Assembly: GCA_934500705.1 (NCBI GenBank) | Contig: CAKSTI010000003.1 | Location: 62,001-126,000 of the forward strand | Origin: an uncultured Clostridia bacterium | Lineage (GTDB): Bacteria; Bacillota; Clostridia; UMGS1810 | Direction of reading: 5' to 3' | DNA: 64,000 nucleotides | The notes under the pieces: model-generated | Seen by the model: only the letters and a program-made list of their open reading frames with translations | Database searches by the model: none | What the model was told of the DNA's origin: nothing | Position numbers and translations under genes: made by a program | Shown: positions 17,576 to 26,183 of the stretch, piece after piece | Position numbering within the stretch: position 1 is the stretch's first letter | How the letters are laid out: each line of letters opens with the position of its first letter

Positions 17576-18326
17576 TAACTTAAACGACAATGACAAAATA
17601 TTTACCGTAATGACACGTGAACTCGGCAAGGTAACGGCAATCGCCAAGGGTGTGCGTTCGCACAAACATAAGGACTTTGCGGCGCTCCAAAACTTTTGTT
17701 ACAGCGATATGGTTCTGCGGCGCCGCACGGGACTTTACTACGTTTCCGCCGCCGAGATTATCGACAATTTTTACGGCATACGAAAGTCCGTGGAACAGAT
17801 GAGCTTTGCCGCATATGTGACAGACGTTGTAAAAAGCTCTCCGGAGGACTCGGCGATAGAGGACGATTATTTTAATTTTGTTTTAAACACTCTGTTTCTC
17901 ACAGGCAAGGCGGAGCAGAAGTGCACCGACGGTGATGTTCTGTCGTACATCAAGCGGCTCAAAGCGGTGTTTGAGCTTAAAACCGTCTGCTCCGAGGGCT
18001 TTATGCCGTACATAGAGAGCTGTGCACGCTGCGGCAGTGTAAAGGAGCTTGAATACTTTGACATCACGGACGGAAAAATCATATGCAAAAACTGCCGTGA
18101 CTTTTTTGCCGCTCACGAATGTGTCAAGATTAATCCTATGGTTTTAAAACTGCTTGCCTTCATATTCCAAAGCGATTACAGACAGGTATTTTCCTTTAAC
18201 GCACCCGAAAACGAGCTTGATATAATCTCTCACATTGCGGAAAACTACCTAATCGCCTGCCTCGAAATTTGTCCGCAGAGCTTGTTTTATCTGAAAAGCG
18301 TATTTTCCGGCGAAAAAAGTGTATAA
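17535..18326 (+). CDS. recO: DNA repair protein RecO
   Basis: A 263-residue protein: N-terminal OB fold, helical C-terminal domain and a four-cysteine zinc site C-A-R-C ... C-K-N-C near residues 163-185. It loads RecA with RecR during recombinational repair. The frame is open upstream to 17487, but the family N-terminus (T-K-G-L-I-L) and an AGGAAG box place the start at the ATG at 17535. Confidence 0.93.
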   Translation: MEEIKTKGLILSSNNLNDNDKIFTVMTRELGKVTAIAKGVRSHKHKDFAALQNFCYSDMVLRRRTGLYYVSAAEIIDNFYGIRKSVEQMSFAAYVTDVVKSSPEDSAIEDDYFNFVLNTLFLTGKAEQKCTDGDVLSYIKRLKAVFELKTVCSEGFMPYIESCARCGSVKELEYFDITDGKIICKNCRDFFAAHECVKINPMVLKLLAFIFQSDYRQVFSFNAPENELDIISHIAENYLIACLEICPQSLFYLKSVFSGEKSV

Positions 18327-18483
18327 TTTTGCACACCTTTTAGACTCTTGACAGGGCATATGTAACAAAAATTAACAAAAATGACATATAAAATTAAAAA
18401 TCATAAAAAAACACTGGAATTTTATTGCGATTTGTTATAAAATAGACGGTGTGATTAAATGAGTAAAAATGGAGGTATAAAAA

Positions 18484-21114
18484 ATGGCTCACAAGTATGT
18501 TTACCTTTTCTCAGAAGGTGACGCTACAATGAGAAATCTTTTGGGCGGAAAAGGTGCAAACCTTGCCGAGATGACAAAACTCGGTCTTCCTGTACCGCAG
18601 GGTTTCACTATTTCCACCGAGGCTTGCACTCAGTACTATGAGGACGGCCGTAAGATTAATGACGAAATTCAGGCTCAGATTATGGAGTACATAGAGAAGA
18701 TGGAGGAAATCACCGGCAAAAAGTTCGGCGACCACGAAAATCCCCTTCTTGTTTCTGTACGAAGCGGTGCACGTGCATCTATGCCCGGTATGATGGACAC
18801 AATCCTTAACCTCGGTCTTAACGAGGACGTTGTTGAGGTAATGTCTAAGAAATCCAACAACCCCAGATGGGCTTGGGACTGTTACAGAAGATTTATCCAG
18901 ATGTATTCCGACGTTGTTATGGAAGTCGGCAAGAAGTATTTTGAACAGCTCATCGACCAGATGAAAGAAAAGAAAGGTGTTACTCAGGACGTTGAGCTTA
19001 CAGCTGACGACTTAAAGACACTTGCTGAGCAGTTCAAGGCTGAATATAAATCAAAAATCGGCGCAGATTTCCCGACAGACCCGAAGGAACAGCTTATGGG
19101 CGCTATCAAAGCAGTATTCCGCTCCTGGGACAACCCCCGTGCTAACGTATACCGCCGTGATAACGATATTCCCTATTCCTGGGGTACAGCCGTTAACGTT
19201 CAGATGATGGCGTTCGGTAATATGGGTGACGACTGCGGTACCGGTGTTGCTTTCACAAGAGACCCGGCAACAGGCGAAAAGAAGCTTATGGGTGAGTTCC
19301 TCACAAACGCACAGGGCGAGGACGTTGTTGCAGGCGTTCGTACTCCTATGCCGATTGCGCAGATGGAAGAAAAGTTCCCGGCTGCATACAACCAGTTTGT
19401 TGACGTTTGCCACAAGCTCGAAGACCATTACAGAGATATGCAGGATATGGAGTTCACGGTTGAAAACGAAAAACTCTATATGCTCCAAACAAGAAACGGT
19501 AAGAGAACAGCACAGGCGGCTCTTAAAATTGCGTGCGACCTTGTTGACGAGGGTATGATTGACCCCAAGAAGGCTGTTGCTATGATTGACCCCCGTAACC
19601 TTGACTCACTTCTCCACCCGCAGTTTGATGCAAAGGCATTAAAGGCTGCCGTTCCGATGGCAAAGGCACTCGGTGCTTCCCCCGGAGCTGCTTGCGGTAA
19701 GATTGTGTTTACTGCTGACGATGCAAAAGAGTGGGCTGCAAGAGGCGAGAAGGTTGTTCTCGTTCGTCTTGAAACATCACCTGAGGACATCGAAGGTATG
19801 AAGGCTGCACAGGGTATCCTCACAGTAAGAGGCGGTATGACAAGCCACGCTGCCGTTGTTGCACGTGGTATGGGTACCTGCTGCGTATCCGGCTGCGGCG
19901 ACATCGCTATGGACGAGGATAACAAGAAGTTCACATTGAACGGTAAAGAATACCACGAGGGCGACAGCATCTCTCTCGACGGTTCAACCGGTAACATATA
20001 TGACGGTATAATCCCGACTGTTGACGCATCTATCGCAGGTGAGTTCGGCAGAATTATGGCTTGGGCTGACGAGTACAGAACACTTAAAGTTCGTACAAAC
20101 GCAGATACACCGGCTGACGCTAAGAAAGCAAGAGAGCTCGGCGCAGAGGGTATCGGTCTTTGCCGTACAGAGCATATGTTCTTTGAGGGCAACAGAATTG
20201 ACGCTTTCAGAGAGATGATTTGTTCCGACACTGTTGAGGAGAGAGAAGCAGCACTTGATAAAATTCTCCCGATGCAGCAGGGCGACTTTGAAAAACTCTA
20301 TGAGGCTCTTGAAGGTAACCCGGTTACCATCAGGTTCCTTGACCCCCCGCTCCACGAGTTTGTTCCCACAAGCGACGAGGATATTGCTATCCTTGCAAAG
20401 GCTCAGGGCAAATCCGTTGAGACAATTAAGGACATTATAAACGGTCTGCACGAGGCTAACCCGATGATGGGTCACCGTGGCTGCCGTCTTGCAGTAACAT
20501 ATCCCGAAATTGCAAAGATGCAGACAAAGGCTGTTATCCGTGCAGCTATCAATGTTAAGAAGGCTCACCCCGACTGGGCAATCGTTCCGGAAATAATGAT
20601 ACCGCTCGTTTGCGAAGTTAAAGAGCTTAAATACGTTAAGAAGATGGTTGTTGAAACCGCAGACGCTGAAATTGCAGCAGCAGGAATTGACCTCAAATAC
20701 GAAGTTGGTACTATGATTGAAATTCCCCGTGCGGCACTCACTGCTGACGAGATTGCAACAGAGGCAGACTTCTTCTGCTTTGGTACAAACGACCTCACAC
20801 AGATGACATTCGGCTTTTCCAGAGACGATGCCGGCAAGTTCCTCGATGCTTACTATGATGCTAAGATTTTCGAGAACGACCCGTTTGCTAAGCTCGACCA
20901 GACAGGCGTAGGCAAGCTTATGGATACGGCTATTAAGCTCGGCAAGCCCGTAAATCCGAAGCTCCACGTAGGTATCTGCGGTGAGCACGGCGGCGACCCG
21001 TCATCGGTTGAGTTCTGCCACAAGCTCGGTCTTGACTATGTATCCTGCTCACCTTTCAGAGTTCCGATAGCAAGACTTGCAGCAGCACAGGCAAAAATTG
21101 CAGAAATGGAATAA
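18484..21114 (+). CDS. ppdK: Pyruvate, phosphate dikinase
   Basis: An 876-residue enzyme that interconverts pyruvate, ATP and phosphate with PEP, AMP and pyrophosphate. The N-terminal ATP-grasp domain, the swivelling phosphohistidine domain (G-G-M-T-S-H-A, His455) and the TIM-barrel PEP domain (catalytic G-I-C-G-E-H, Cys832) are all intact, and both residue numbers agree with the well-studied Clostridium symbiosum enzyme. A TATAAA box lies at 18436-18441 without a clear -35, and a GGAGG precedes the ATG. Codon choice (many GCT, GTT, CTT) differs from neighbours, as for highly expressed genes. Confidence 0.96.
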   Translation: MAHKYVYLFSEGDATMRNLLGGKGANLAEMTKLGLPVPQGFTISTEACTQYYEDGRKINDEIQAQIMEYIEKMEEITGKKFGDHENPLLVSVRSGARASMPGMMDTILNLGLNEDVVEVMSKKSNNPRWAWDCYRRFIQMYSDVVMEVGKKYFEQLIDQMKEKKGVTQDVELTADDLKTLAEQFKAEYKSKIGADFPTDPKEQLMGAIKAVFRSWDNPRANVYRRDNDIPYSWGTAVNVQMMAFGNMGDDCGTGVAFTRDPATGEKKLMGEFLTNAQGEDVVAGVRTPMPIAQMEEKFPAAYNQFVDVCHKLEDHYRDMQDMEFTVENEKLYMLQTRNGKRTAQAALKIACDLVDEGMIDPKKAVAMIDPRNLDSLLHPQFDAKALKAAVPMAKALGASPGAACGKIVFTADDAKEWAARGEKVVLVRLETSPEDIEGMKAAQGILTVRGGMTSHAAVVARGMGTCCVSGCGDIAMDEDNKKFTLNGKEYHEGDSISLDGSTGNIYDGIIPTVDASIAGEFGRIMAWADEYRTLKVRTNADTPADAKKARELGAEGIGLCRTEHMFFEGNRIDAFREMICSDTVEEREAALDKILPMQQGDFEKLYEALEGNPVTIRFLDPPLHEFVPTSDEDIAILAKAQGKSVETIKDIINGLHEANPMMGHRGCRLAVTYPEIAKMQTKAVIRAAINVKKAHPDWAIVPEIMIPLVCEVKELKYVKKMVVETADAEIAAAGIDLKYEVGTMIEIPRAALTADEIATEADFFCFGTNDLTQMTFGFSRDDAGKFLDAYYDAKIFENDPFAKLDQTGVGKLMDTAIKLGKPVNPKLHVGICGEHGGDPSSVEFCHKLGLDYVSCSPFRVPIARLAAAQAKIAEME

Positions 21115-21132
21115 TCATTTTATGACTTAATT

Positions 21133-21161
21133 TGCACCGCCCTTTTGGGCGGTGCATTTTT
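21133..21161 (+). terminator. Terminator of ppdK
   Basis: A perfect 10-bp stem, TGCACCGCCC with GGGCGGTGCA, around TTTT, followed by TTTTT. Confidence 0.9.
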
Positions 21162-21178
21162 AAAAATGCGGTGATGTT

Positions 21179-21637
21179 ATGGCAAATGATTTTGAAAAAG
21201 AAATTATAAATAAAGTCGGTGCAGATATTTTAAACTCAAACGGAATGGCGCTTGAAAAGGGCTTTATCCAACATGGAAACGTAAGCGTCTATGAGCATTC
21301 GCTCTCGGTTGCGGTTATGTGCCTGCGCATAAAGAAGTATTTGCCGTTTAAGGTAAATACACGCTCCCTTGTGAGAGGTGCGCTCCTTCACGACTACTTT
21401 CTCTATGACTGGCACGTTGCGGACAAGAGCCACAAGTGGCACGGTTTCAGGCACGCACGTTCATCGTGGAAAAATGCACGCCGTGACTTTGCGCTCAATG
21501 CCGTGGAGGAGAATATGATACTTTCGCATATGTTTCCGCTCAATCTGTCTGTACCCAGATACCGTGAGAGCGTGATTTTGTGCATTGCGGACAAGATATG
21601 CGCCCTGTCGGAAACTGTTTGCGGTGTATTCGGATAG
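21179..21637 (+). CDS. HD-domain phosphohydrolase-like protein
   Basis: A 152-residue HD-domain protein. The metal-binding residues are visible as V-Y-E-H-S near residue 38 and L-L-H-D-Y near residue 69, with a later histidine in L-S-H-M and a D in I-A-D-K-I. Such small HD proteins hydrolyse phosphate esters, often of nucleotides; the substrate cannot be told. The start (ATG after GCGGTGATGTT) lacks a strong ribosome site. It converges on cwlD with 1 base between stops. Confidence 0.75.
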   Translation: MANDFEKEIINKVGADILNSNGMALEKGFIQHGNVSVYEHSLSVAVMCLRIKKYLPFKVNTRSLVRGALLHDYFLYDWHVADKSHKWHGFRHARSSWKNARRDFALNAVEENMILSHMFPLNLSVPRYRESVILCIADKICALSETVCGVFG

Positions 21638-21638
21638 G

Positions 21639-22346
21639 CTATTCAAGGTATTTTACTATTCCGCAGTAGATTGACCAGGCGAGGGTGTCACGGTATTCAT
21701 CGGTTTTCAGCTTTTCCCTTTCGGCAGGGTTGGAGAGAAAACCGCATTCAACGAGGACGGAGGGAATTTTGCTGTTTTTAAGTATAAAAATCCCGTCGCC
21801 CTTTTTTACTTCACGTGTGTTTGACGGGTCGGCAAGGGCAATGAGTTCGGCTTGTATGCTTTTGGCGAGTTTTTCGCTTTCCGGCGGATTGGGCGCATAG
21901 AAAACCTGTGCCCCGTAGTACTCGCTCCGGTCGAATTTGTTCATATGTATGCTCACAAACAAATCTGCATTGCTGTCGTCACGTATGTCACGGCGGTTTT
22001 TTAAATCCTGGCGTTTTATCTCACGTATTTTTTGGTTTAAATCATCGGTTACGGCGTTGTCGTCAAGACGTGTCATAATTACATAGGCGCCCGTTTTTTC
22101 GAGCATAGCGCACAGCTTGTTTGCAACGTCTAAGTTAATGTCCTTTTCCGATGTTCCGTCGTCGGCAACGGCGCCGCCGTCCGGTGTCCCGTGACCGGCA
22201 TCTATGACAATTATTTTTTTGTTTACCGGTATGCCCGACGTCTTTTCGCTCTTGAATGAGGAAACGGTAAAGACGGCAGCGGCGGTTATAATCAGCAGTG
22301 CAGCGGTGAATTTGAGTATTTTGGATTTATTCAGCATTAAAATCAT
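21639..22346 (-). CDS. cwlD: N-acetylmuramoyl-L-alanine amidase CwlD
   Basis: A 235-residue exported amidase_3-family enzyme. A signal anchor at residues 8-28 precedes a zinc amidase domain with D-A-G-H-G, the second ligand glutamate in S-E-K-D-I-N, S-I-H-M-N, and the catalytic V-E-C-G-F-L-S-N. The single compact domain and sporulation setting fit CwlD, which removes stem peptides so that muramic delta-lactam can form in spore cortex. GGAGG lies 9 bases before the ATG. Other amidases of the family remain possible. Confidence 0.82.
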   Translation of the reverse strand: MILMLNKSKILKFTAALLIITAAAVFTVSSFKSEKTSGIPVNKKIIVIDAGHGTPDGGAVADDGTSEKDINLDVANKLCAMLEKTGAYVIMTRLDDNAVTDDLNQKIREIKRQDLKNRRDIRDDSNADLFVSIHMNKFDRSEYYGAQVFYAPNPPESEKLAKSIQAELIALADPSNTREVKKGDGIFILKNSKIPSVLVECGFLSNPAEREKLKTDEYRDTLAWSIYCGIVKYLE

Positions 22347-22415
22347 AGTTATTTACCTCCTGTAACAGATTTATTCCGATTTGTACCGGAATATTCTGTT
22401 TATTGCCCGTATCTA

Positions 22416-22444
22416 TTGACACCGGAGCAGTTTTGTGGTACAAT
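22416..22444 (+). promoter_or_regulatory. Sigma-A promoter of the HD-hydE-ttcA-tcdA operon
   Basis: TTGACA (22416-22421), 17 bases, TACAAT (22439-22444). This places the transcript start near 22451 and shows that the reading frame upstream of 22478 is not coding. Confidence 0.8.
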
Positions 22445-22477
22445 TTTCTGAAAATCAGTACTACGGGAGTGATTACC

Positions 22478-23041
22478 GTGATAACACGTGAAGATGCTTG
22501 GAAATTGCTTTGTGAATATAACAAGGACAGATTTCACCTCAAACACGCCCTCACCGTTGAGGGCATAATGCGGTGGTATGCGCAAAAACTCGGCTACGGT
22601 GACGAGGCTGACCTGTGGGGCATAGTGGGTCTTTTGCACGACCTGGACTTTGAAAAATATCCCGACGAGCACTGCATAAAGGAACAGGAAATTATGAGGG
22701 AATGTGGAATTGACGAGAGGATTATACACGCAACGGCAAGCCACGGTTACGGTATAACCGTTGACATCGAGCCGGAGCACGAGATGGAAAAGGTTCTCTA
22801 CGCCACGGACGAGCTGTCCGGTCTTATAGGTGCGGCGGCGCTTATGCGCCCGTCAAAGAGCGTTTCGGATATGGAAACTAAGTCCGTCAAGAAAAAATAT
22901 AAGAGCAAAGGCTTTGCCGCAGGATGTTCCCGTGATGTAATCGAAAGGGGAGCGCAGATGCTCGGCTGGGATTTGGACTATCTTATTGAGCAGACAATTC
23001 TTGCTATGCGCAGCTGCGAGGACGTTTATGAAAACTTTTAA
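22478..23041 (+). CDS. HDIG-domain hydrolase-like protein
   Basis: A 187-residue HD protein with H-A-L-T-V-E at residue 23 and G-L-L-H-D-L-D-F near residue 52, plus H-A-T-A-S-H further on, giving the HD metal set. A GTG at 22478 after GGGAGTGA is the start, confirmed by the promoter just upstream. It is the first gene of an operon with a radical-SAM maturase and tRNA modification genes. The substrate is unknown. Confidence 0.8.
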   Translation: MITREDAWKLLCEYNKDRFHLKHALTVEGIMRWYAQKLGYGDEADLWGIVGLLHDLDFEKYPDEHCIKEQEIMRECGIDERIIHATASHGYGITVDIEPEHEMEKVLYATDELSGLIGAAALMRPSKSVSDMETKSVKKKYKSKGFAAGCSRDVIERGAQMLGWDLDYLIEQTILAMRSCEDVYENF

Positions 23042-24044
23042 CGAAATTCTGTCCGACGATGTGCGCCTTAAAGAGCTTTTGGAAACAGACGAATATGACG
23101 CCGAGCTTTTTAAACAGGCAGATGCCGTCAGACGTCAAATATACGGGGATAAGGTGTATGTCCGTGGACTTATAGAATTTACCAATTATTGCAAAAACGA
23201 CTGCTATTACTGCGGAATACGCCGCTCAAACGCATCAGCCGTGCGGTACAGACTTACAAAAGACGAGATTATGATGTGTTGCAGGGAGGGTTATTCCCTC
23301 GGCTTCCGCACCTTTGTGCTCCAAGGGGGCGAGGACGGACACTTTACAGATGATTTGGTCAGTGAGATTGTGTCGGAGATACGAAAAAATTACCCTGACT
23401 GTGCAATAACTCTGTCAATAGGGGAGAGAAGCACGGAGAGTTACAAGGCGTTTTTCGACGCCGGAGCAAACCGCTATCTTTTGCGCCACGAAACGGCGGA
23501 CGGCGGACACTATGCAAAACTTCACCCGGCGAATATGAGCCTCGAAAACAGAAAACGCTGCCTTTTTGACCTAAAAAAAATAGGTTATCAGGTCGGCTCC
23601 GGATTTATGGTAGGCAGTCCCTTTCAGACTATGGAAAACATAATCTCAGACCTCAGATTTTTGCAGGAACTTGAACCGGATATGATAGGGATAGGACCGT
23701 ACATCACGCACAGCGAAACGCCGTTTAAGGATTTTAAGTCCGGTCCGTTGGCGCTTACTCTGCGCCTGATTGCGGTACTCAGACTGATGTTTCCGTATGC
23801 GCTCATTCCGTCCACTACGGCTCTGGGTACAATTCACAAAAACGGCAGAGAACTCGGACTTAAAGCCGGAGCGAATGTTGTTATGCCAAACCTCTCACCG
23901 GTCGGAGTGAGAAAACTGTATGACCTGTACGAAAACAAGATATGCACCGGCGAGGAAGCGGCGCAGTGCAGGGGGTGTTTGGAGAGGCGTGTGCGCTCGG
24001 CAGGGTACGAAATTGTGACCGATATAGGAAATGTGAAAAGGTGA
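23028..24044 (+). CDS. hydE: HydE-like radical SAM protein ([FeFe]-hydrogenase maturase)
   Basis: A 338-residue radical SAM enzyme of the biotin-synthase/HydE group. The SAM cluster motif is C-K-N-D-C-Y-Y-C (Cx3Cx2C). A C-terminal C-x7-C-x2-C (C-T-G-E-E-A-A-Q-C-R-G-C) matches the accessory cluster of HydE and separates it from biotin synthase. HydE acts in building the dithiomethylamine/H-cluster of [FeFe] hydrogenase. The ATG at 23028 overlaps the preceding gene by 14 bases. hydF and hydG are not in this window. PylB/MqnC-type relatives are less likely. Confidence 0.85.
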   Translation: MKTFNEILSDDVRLKELLETDEYDAELFKQADAVRRQIYGDKVYVRGLIEFTNYCKNDCYYCGIRRSNASAVRYRLTKDEIMMCCREGYSLGFRTFVLQGGEDGHFTDDLVSEIVSEIRKNYPDCAITLSIGERSTESYKAFFDAGANRYLLRHETADGGHYAKLHPANMSLENRKRCLFDLKKIGYQVGSGFMVGSPFQTMENIISDLRFLQELEPDMIGIGPYITHSETPFKDFKSGPLALTLRLIAVLRLMFPYALIPSTTALGTIHKNGRELGLKAGANVVMPNLSPVGVRKLYDLYENKICTGEEAAQCRGCLERRVRSAGYEIVTDIGNVKR

Positions 24045-24048
24045 AAAA

Positions 24049-25179
24049 ATGGAAATTACTTTGCAAGAACTGTCAAAACTCGGCGGCGATGAGTGCCAGA
24101 TAGTCGATATAAGGAACGCCGTGTCGTTTGAATACGGCAAAATAGACGGGGCGGTAAATATTCCCCTTGACGGCTTTGACGGGGAAAAACTCAATAAAGA
24201 CAAAAAAATTATCCTGTACTGCAAGTCGGGAATACTGAGCGTTGAACTTGCGGACAGCCTTTGCGAAAAGGGATTTGAGGCTTACAGCCTGAAAGAGGGC
24301 TACGTGGGTTGGCTGAGAAGAAAAATTGCCGACGAAAACGACAGCGTCGCCGCACTGCAAAGGGCGGAAAAAAGTATTCAGAAAAAATTTCACAAGCAGT
24401 TGTTTTCAAAATTTGCCTTTGCCATTAACGAATATAAGCTCGTGAGCGAGGGTGATAAGATTGCCGTCTGTATTTCCGGCGGCAAGGACTCTATGCTTAT
24501 GGCAAAACTTTTCCAGGAACTCAAACGTCACAACAAATTTCCCTTTGAACTGGTGTTTTTGGTAATGGACCCCGGTTACAGCAGTGAAAACAGGGAGATT
24601 ATAGAGCATAATGCAAAACTTTTGAATATTCCCATAACCGTTTTTGAAAGCACGATATTCGACTCGGTTTACACCATCGAAAAGTCGCCCTGTTACGTGT
24701 GCGCCCGTATGAGGAGAGGTTATCTCTATTCGAACGCAAAGCGCCTCGGCTGCAACAAAATTGCGCTCGGCCATCACTTTGATGATGTGATAGAAACAAC
24801 TCTTATGGGTATGCTTTACAGCGGTCAGACGCAGACGATGATGCCAAAGCTCAAAAGCACCAATTTTGAGGGAATGGAGCTTATCCGTCCGATGTACTTA
24901 ATCCGTGAGGACGACATTAAAAAGTGGCGTGATTACAACGATTTGCACTTTATTCAGTGTGCCTGCAAGTTTACGGACACGTGCACGTCGGAGGCGTGCC
25001 TTACGTCGGAGAAAACAGGCTCAAAGCGGTTGGAAACAAAGCATATTATTGCCGAACTTAAAAAGACAAACCCGTATGTGGAGAACAATATTTTTAAAAG
25101 TATGCAGAACGTAAACCTTGAAACAGTCATTGCCTATAAGGACAAGGACGGCACTCACAACTTTTTGGACAATTATTGA
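24049..25179 (+). CDS. Rhodanese-TtcA fusion, tRNA thiolation-like PP-loop protein
   Basis: A 376-residue two-domain protein. Residues 1-90 form a rhodanese domain with active-site cysteine in L-Y-C-K-S-G. Residues about 110-376 form a PP-loop ATPase: S-G-G-K-D-S, a C-Y-V-C pair, G-H-H-F-D-D-V-I-E-T and a later cysteine-rich C-A-C-K-F-T-D-T-C. This is the TtcA/TtuA pattern for sulfur insertion into tRNA. The fused rhodanese could pass persulfide sulfur directly to the thiolase domain (inference). It starts 4 bases after hydE. Confidence 0.85.
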   Translation: MEITLQELSKLGGDECQIVDIRNAVSFEYGKIDGAVNIPLDGFDGEKLNKDKKIILYCKSGILSVELADSLCEKGFEAYSLKEGYVGWLRRKIADENDSVAALQRAEKSIQKKFHKQLFSKFAFAINEYKLVSEGDKIAVCISGGKDSMLMAKLFQELKRHNKFPFELVFLVMDPGYSSENREIIEHNAKLLNIPITVFESTIFDSVYTIEKSPCYVCARMRRGYLYSNAKRLGCNKIALGHHFDDVIETTLMGMLYSGQTQTMMPKLKSTNFEGMELIRPMYLIREDDIKKWRDYNDLHFIQCACKFTDTCTSEACLTSEKTGSKRLETKHIIAELKKTNPYVENNIFKSMQNVNLETVIAYKDKDGTHNFLDNY

Positions 25180-25189
25180 CGGAGGAAGT

Positions 25190-25954
25190 ATGTTAAATCA
25201 ATTTTCAAGAACAGAATTGCTTTTGGGCACGGACGCTATGGAAAGGCTAAAAAATGCGCACGTGGCGGTTTTCGGCATAGGCGGTGTGGGCGGATACACC
25301 GTTGAGGCTCTTGTCCGCAGCGGCATCGGAGCGATTGACATAATAGACGATGACAAGGTGTGCCTTACCAACATAAACCGCCAGATATACGCAACGCTTA
25401 AAACGGTGGGGCAGTATAAGGTGGACGTTGCGGCGCAGAGAATTGCGGACATAAACCCCAGTGTCAGAGTCGGCGCATTTAAAACTTTTTACACACCCGA
25501 AACCTCGTCACAGTTTGATTTTTCCAAATATGATTACATTGTCGATGCCATAGATACGGTTACCGGCAAAATAGAACTTGTTGTAAATGCAAACAAGGCA
25601 AAAACGCCAATAATCAGCTCAATGGGTGCCGGAAACAAGTTAAATCCCGCCGCCTTTGAAGTGGCGGATATTTACAAAACTTCGGTGTGTCCGCTTGCAA
25701 GGGTTATGCGCTATGAGCTTAAAAAAAGAAACATTCCGTCGCTTAAAGTTGTCTACTCCAAAGAAAAGCCAATCACACCCAAAGACGATGCCCCGGCAAG
25801 TTGCCGGACAAACTGCGTCTGCCCTCCGGGAACGCAGAGAAAGTGCACCGTCCGCCGTCAGGTTCCCGGAAGTACTTCGTTTGTTCCGTCTGTTGTCGGG
25901 CTCATTATTGCAGGCGAGGTAATAAAAGATATTACAAGCGGTTGCAGCCGCTGA
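25190..25954 (+). CDS. tcdA: tRNA threonylcarbamoyladenosine dehydratase (TcdA/ThiF family)
   Basis: A 254-residue E1-like enzyme. The nucleotide loop G-I-G-G-V-G-G-Y is at about residue 31, and the conserved D-D-D-x-V-x-x-x-N-x-N-R-Q and D-A-I-D segments follow. The C-terminal P-S-V-V-G-L is typical of TcdA (YgdL/CsdL), which cyclises t6A in tRNA to ct6A. The ATG at 25190 follows GGAGG. A tRNA-modification neighbour (rhodanese-TtcA) supports the role. Confidence 0.85.
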   Translation: MLNQFSRTELLLGTDAMERLKNAHVAVFGIGGVGGYTVEALVRSGIGAIDIIDDDKVCLTNINRQIYATLKTVGQYKVDVAAQRIADINPSVRVGAFKTFYTPETSSQFDFSKYDYIVDAIDTVTGKIELVVNANKAKTPIISSMGAGNKLNPAAFEVADIYKTSVCPLARVMRYELKKRNIPSLKVVYSKEKPITPKDDAPASCRTNCVCPPGTQRKCTVRRQVPGSTSFVPSVVGLIIAGEVIKDITSGCSR

Positions 25955-26013
25955 AAAATTACATAAAAAGAGTAATTTTGTTTGCGGTAATTTATTTGAA
26001 TTTTACGAATAAT

Positions 26014-26043
26014 GGCGGCAGAGCGGTTCTCTGCCGCCGTTTC
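26014..26043 (+). terminator. Probable terminator after tcdA
   Basis: A perfect 10-bp stem, GGCGGCAGAG (26014-26023) with CTCTGCCGCC (26029-26038), around CGGTT. The T run after it is short (GTTTCGG), so its strength is uncertain. Confidence 0.5.
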
Positions 26044-26045
26044 GG

Positions 26046-26074
26046 TTGACAAGAGGGCGCAGTTGTGGTAGTAT
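26046..26074 (+). promoter_or_regulatory. Promoter and leader of pflB-pflA
   Basis: TTGACA (26046-26051), 17 bases, TAGTAT (26069-26074). The leader of about 100 bases (to 26183) holds GTTAG/CTAAC and CCTA/TAGG mini-hairpins, the second touching the GGGGAGG ribosome site. No known riboswitch was recognised in it. Confidence 0.75.
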
Positions 26075-26183
26075 ATTGTCGTATCAAAGGGGATTGCGTC
26101 CTTTTCTTTTTAGCTGGGTAGTTAGTTGCTTCTAACTGACGTTTTCTCCGAATATGCCTATACACGTAGGGGAGGTTTTTTAT

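Noticed and set aside
19984..20988. A 334-codon open frame on the minus strand inside ppdK
   Set aside because: It is the antisense shadow of a highly conserved, highly biased gene; its sequence is Cys/Leu/Asn-rich with no family resemblance and no ribosome site.
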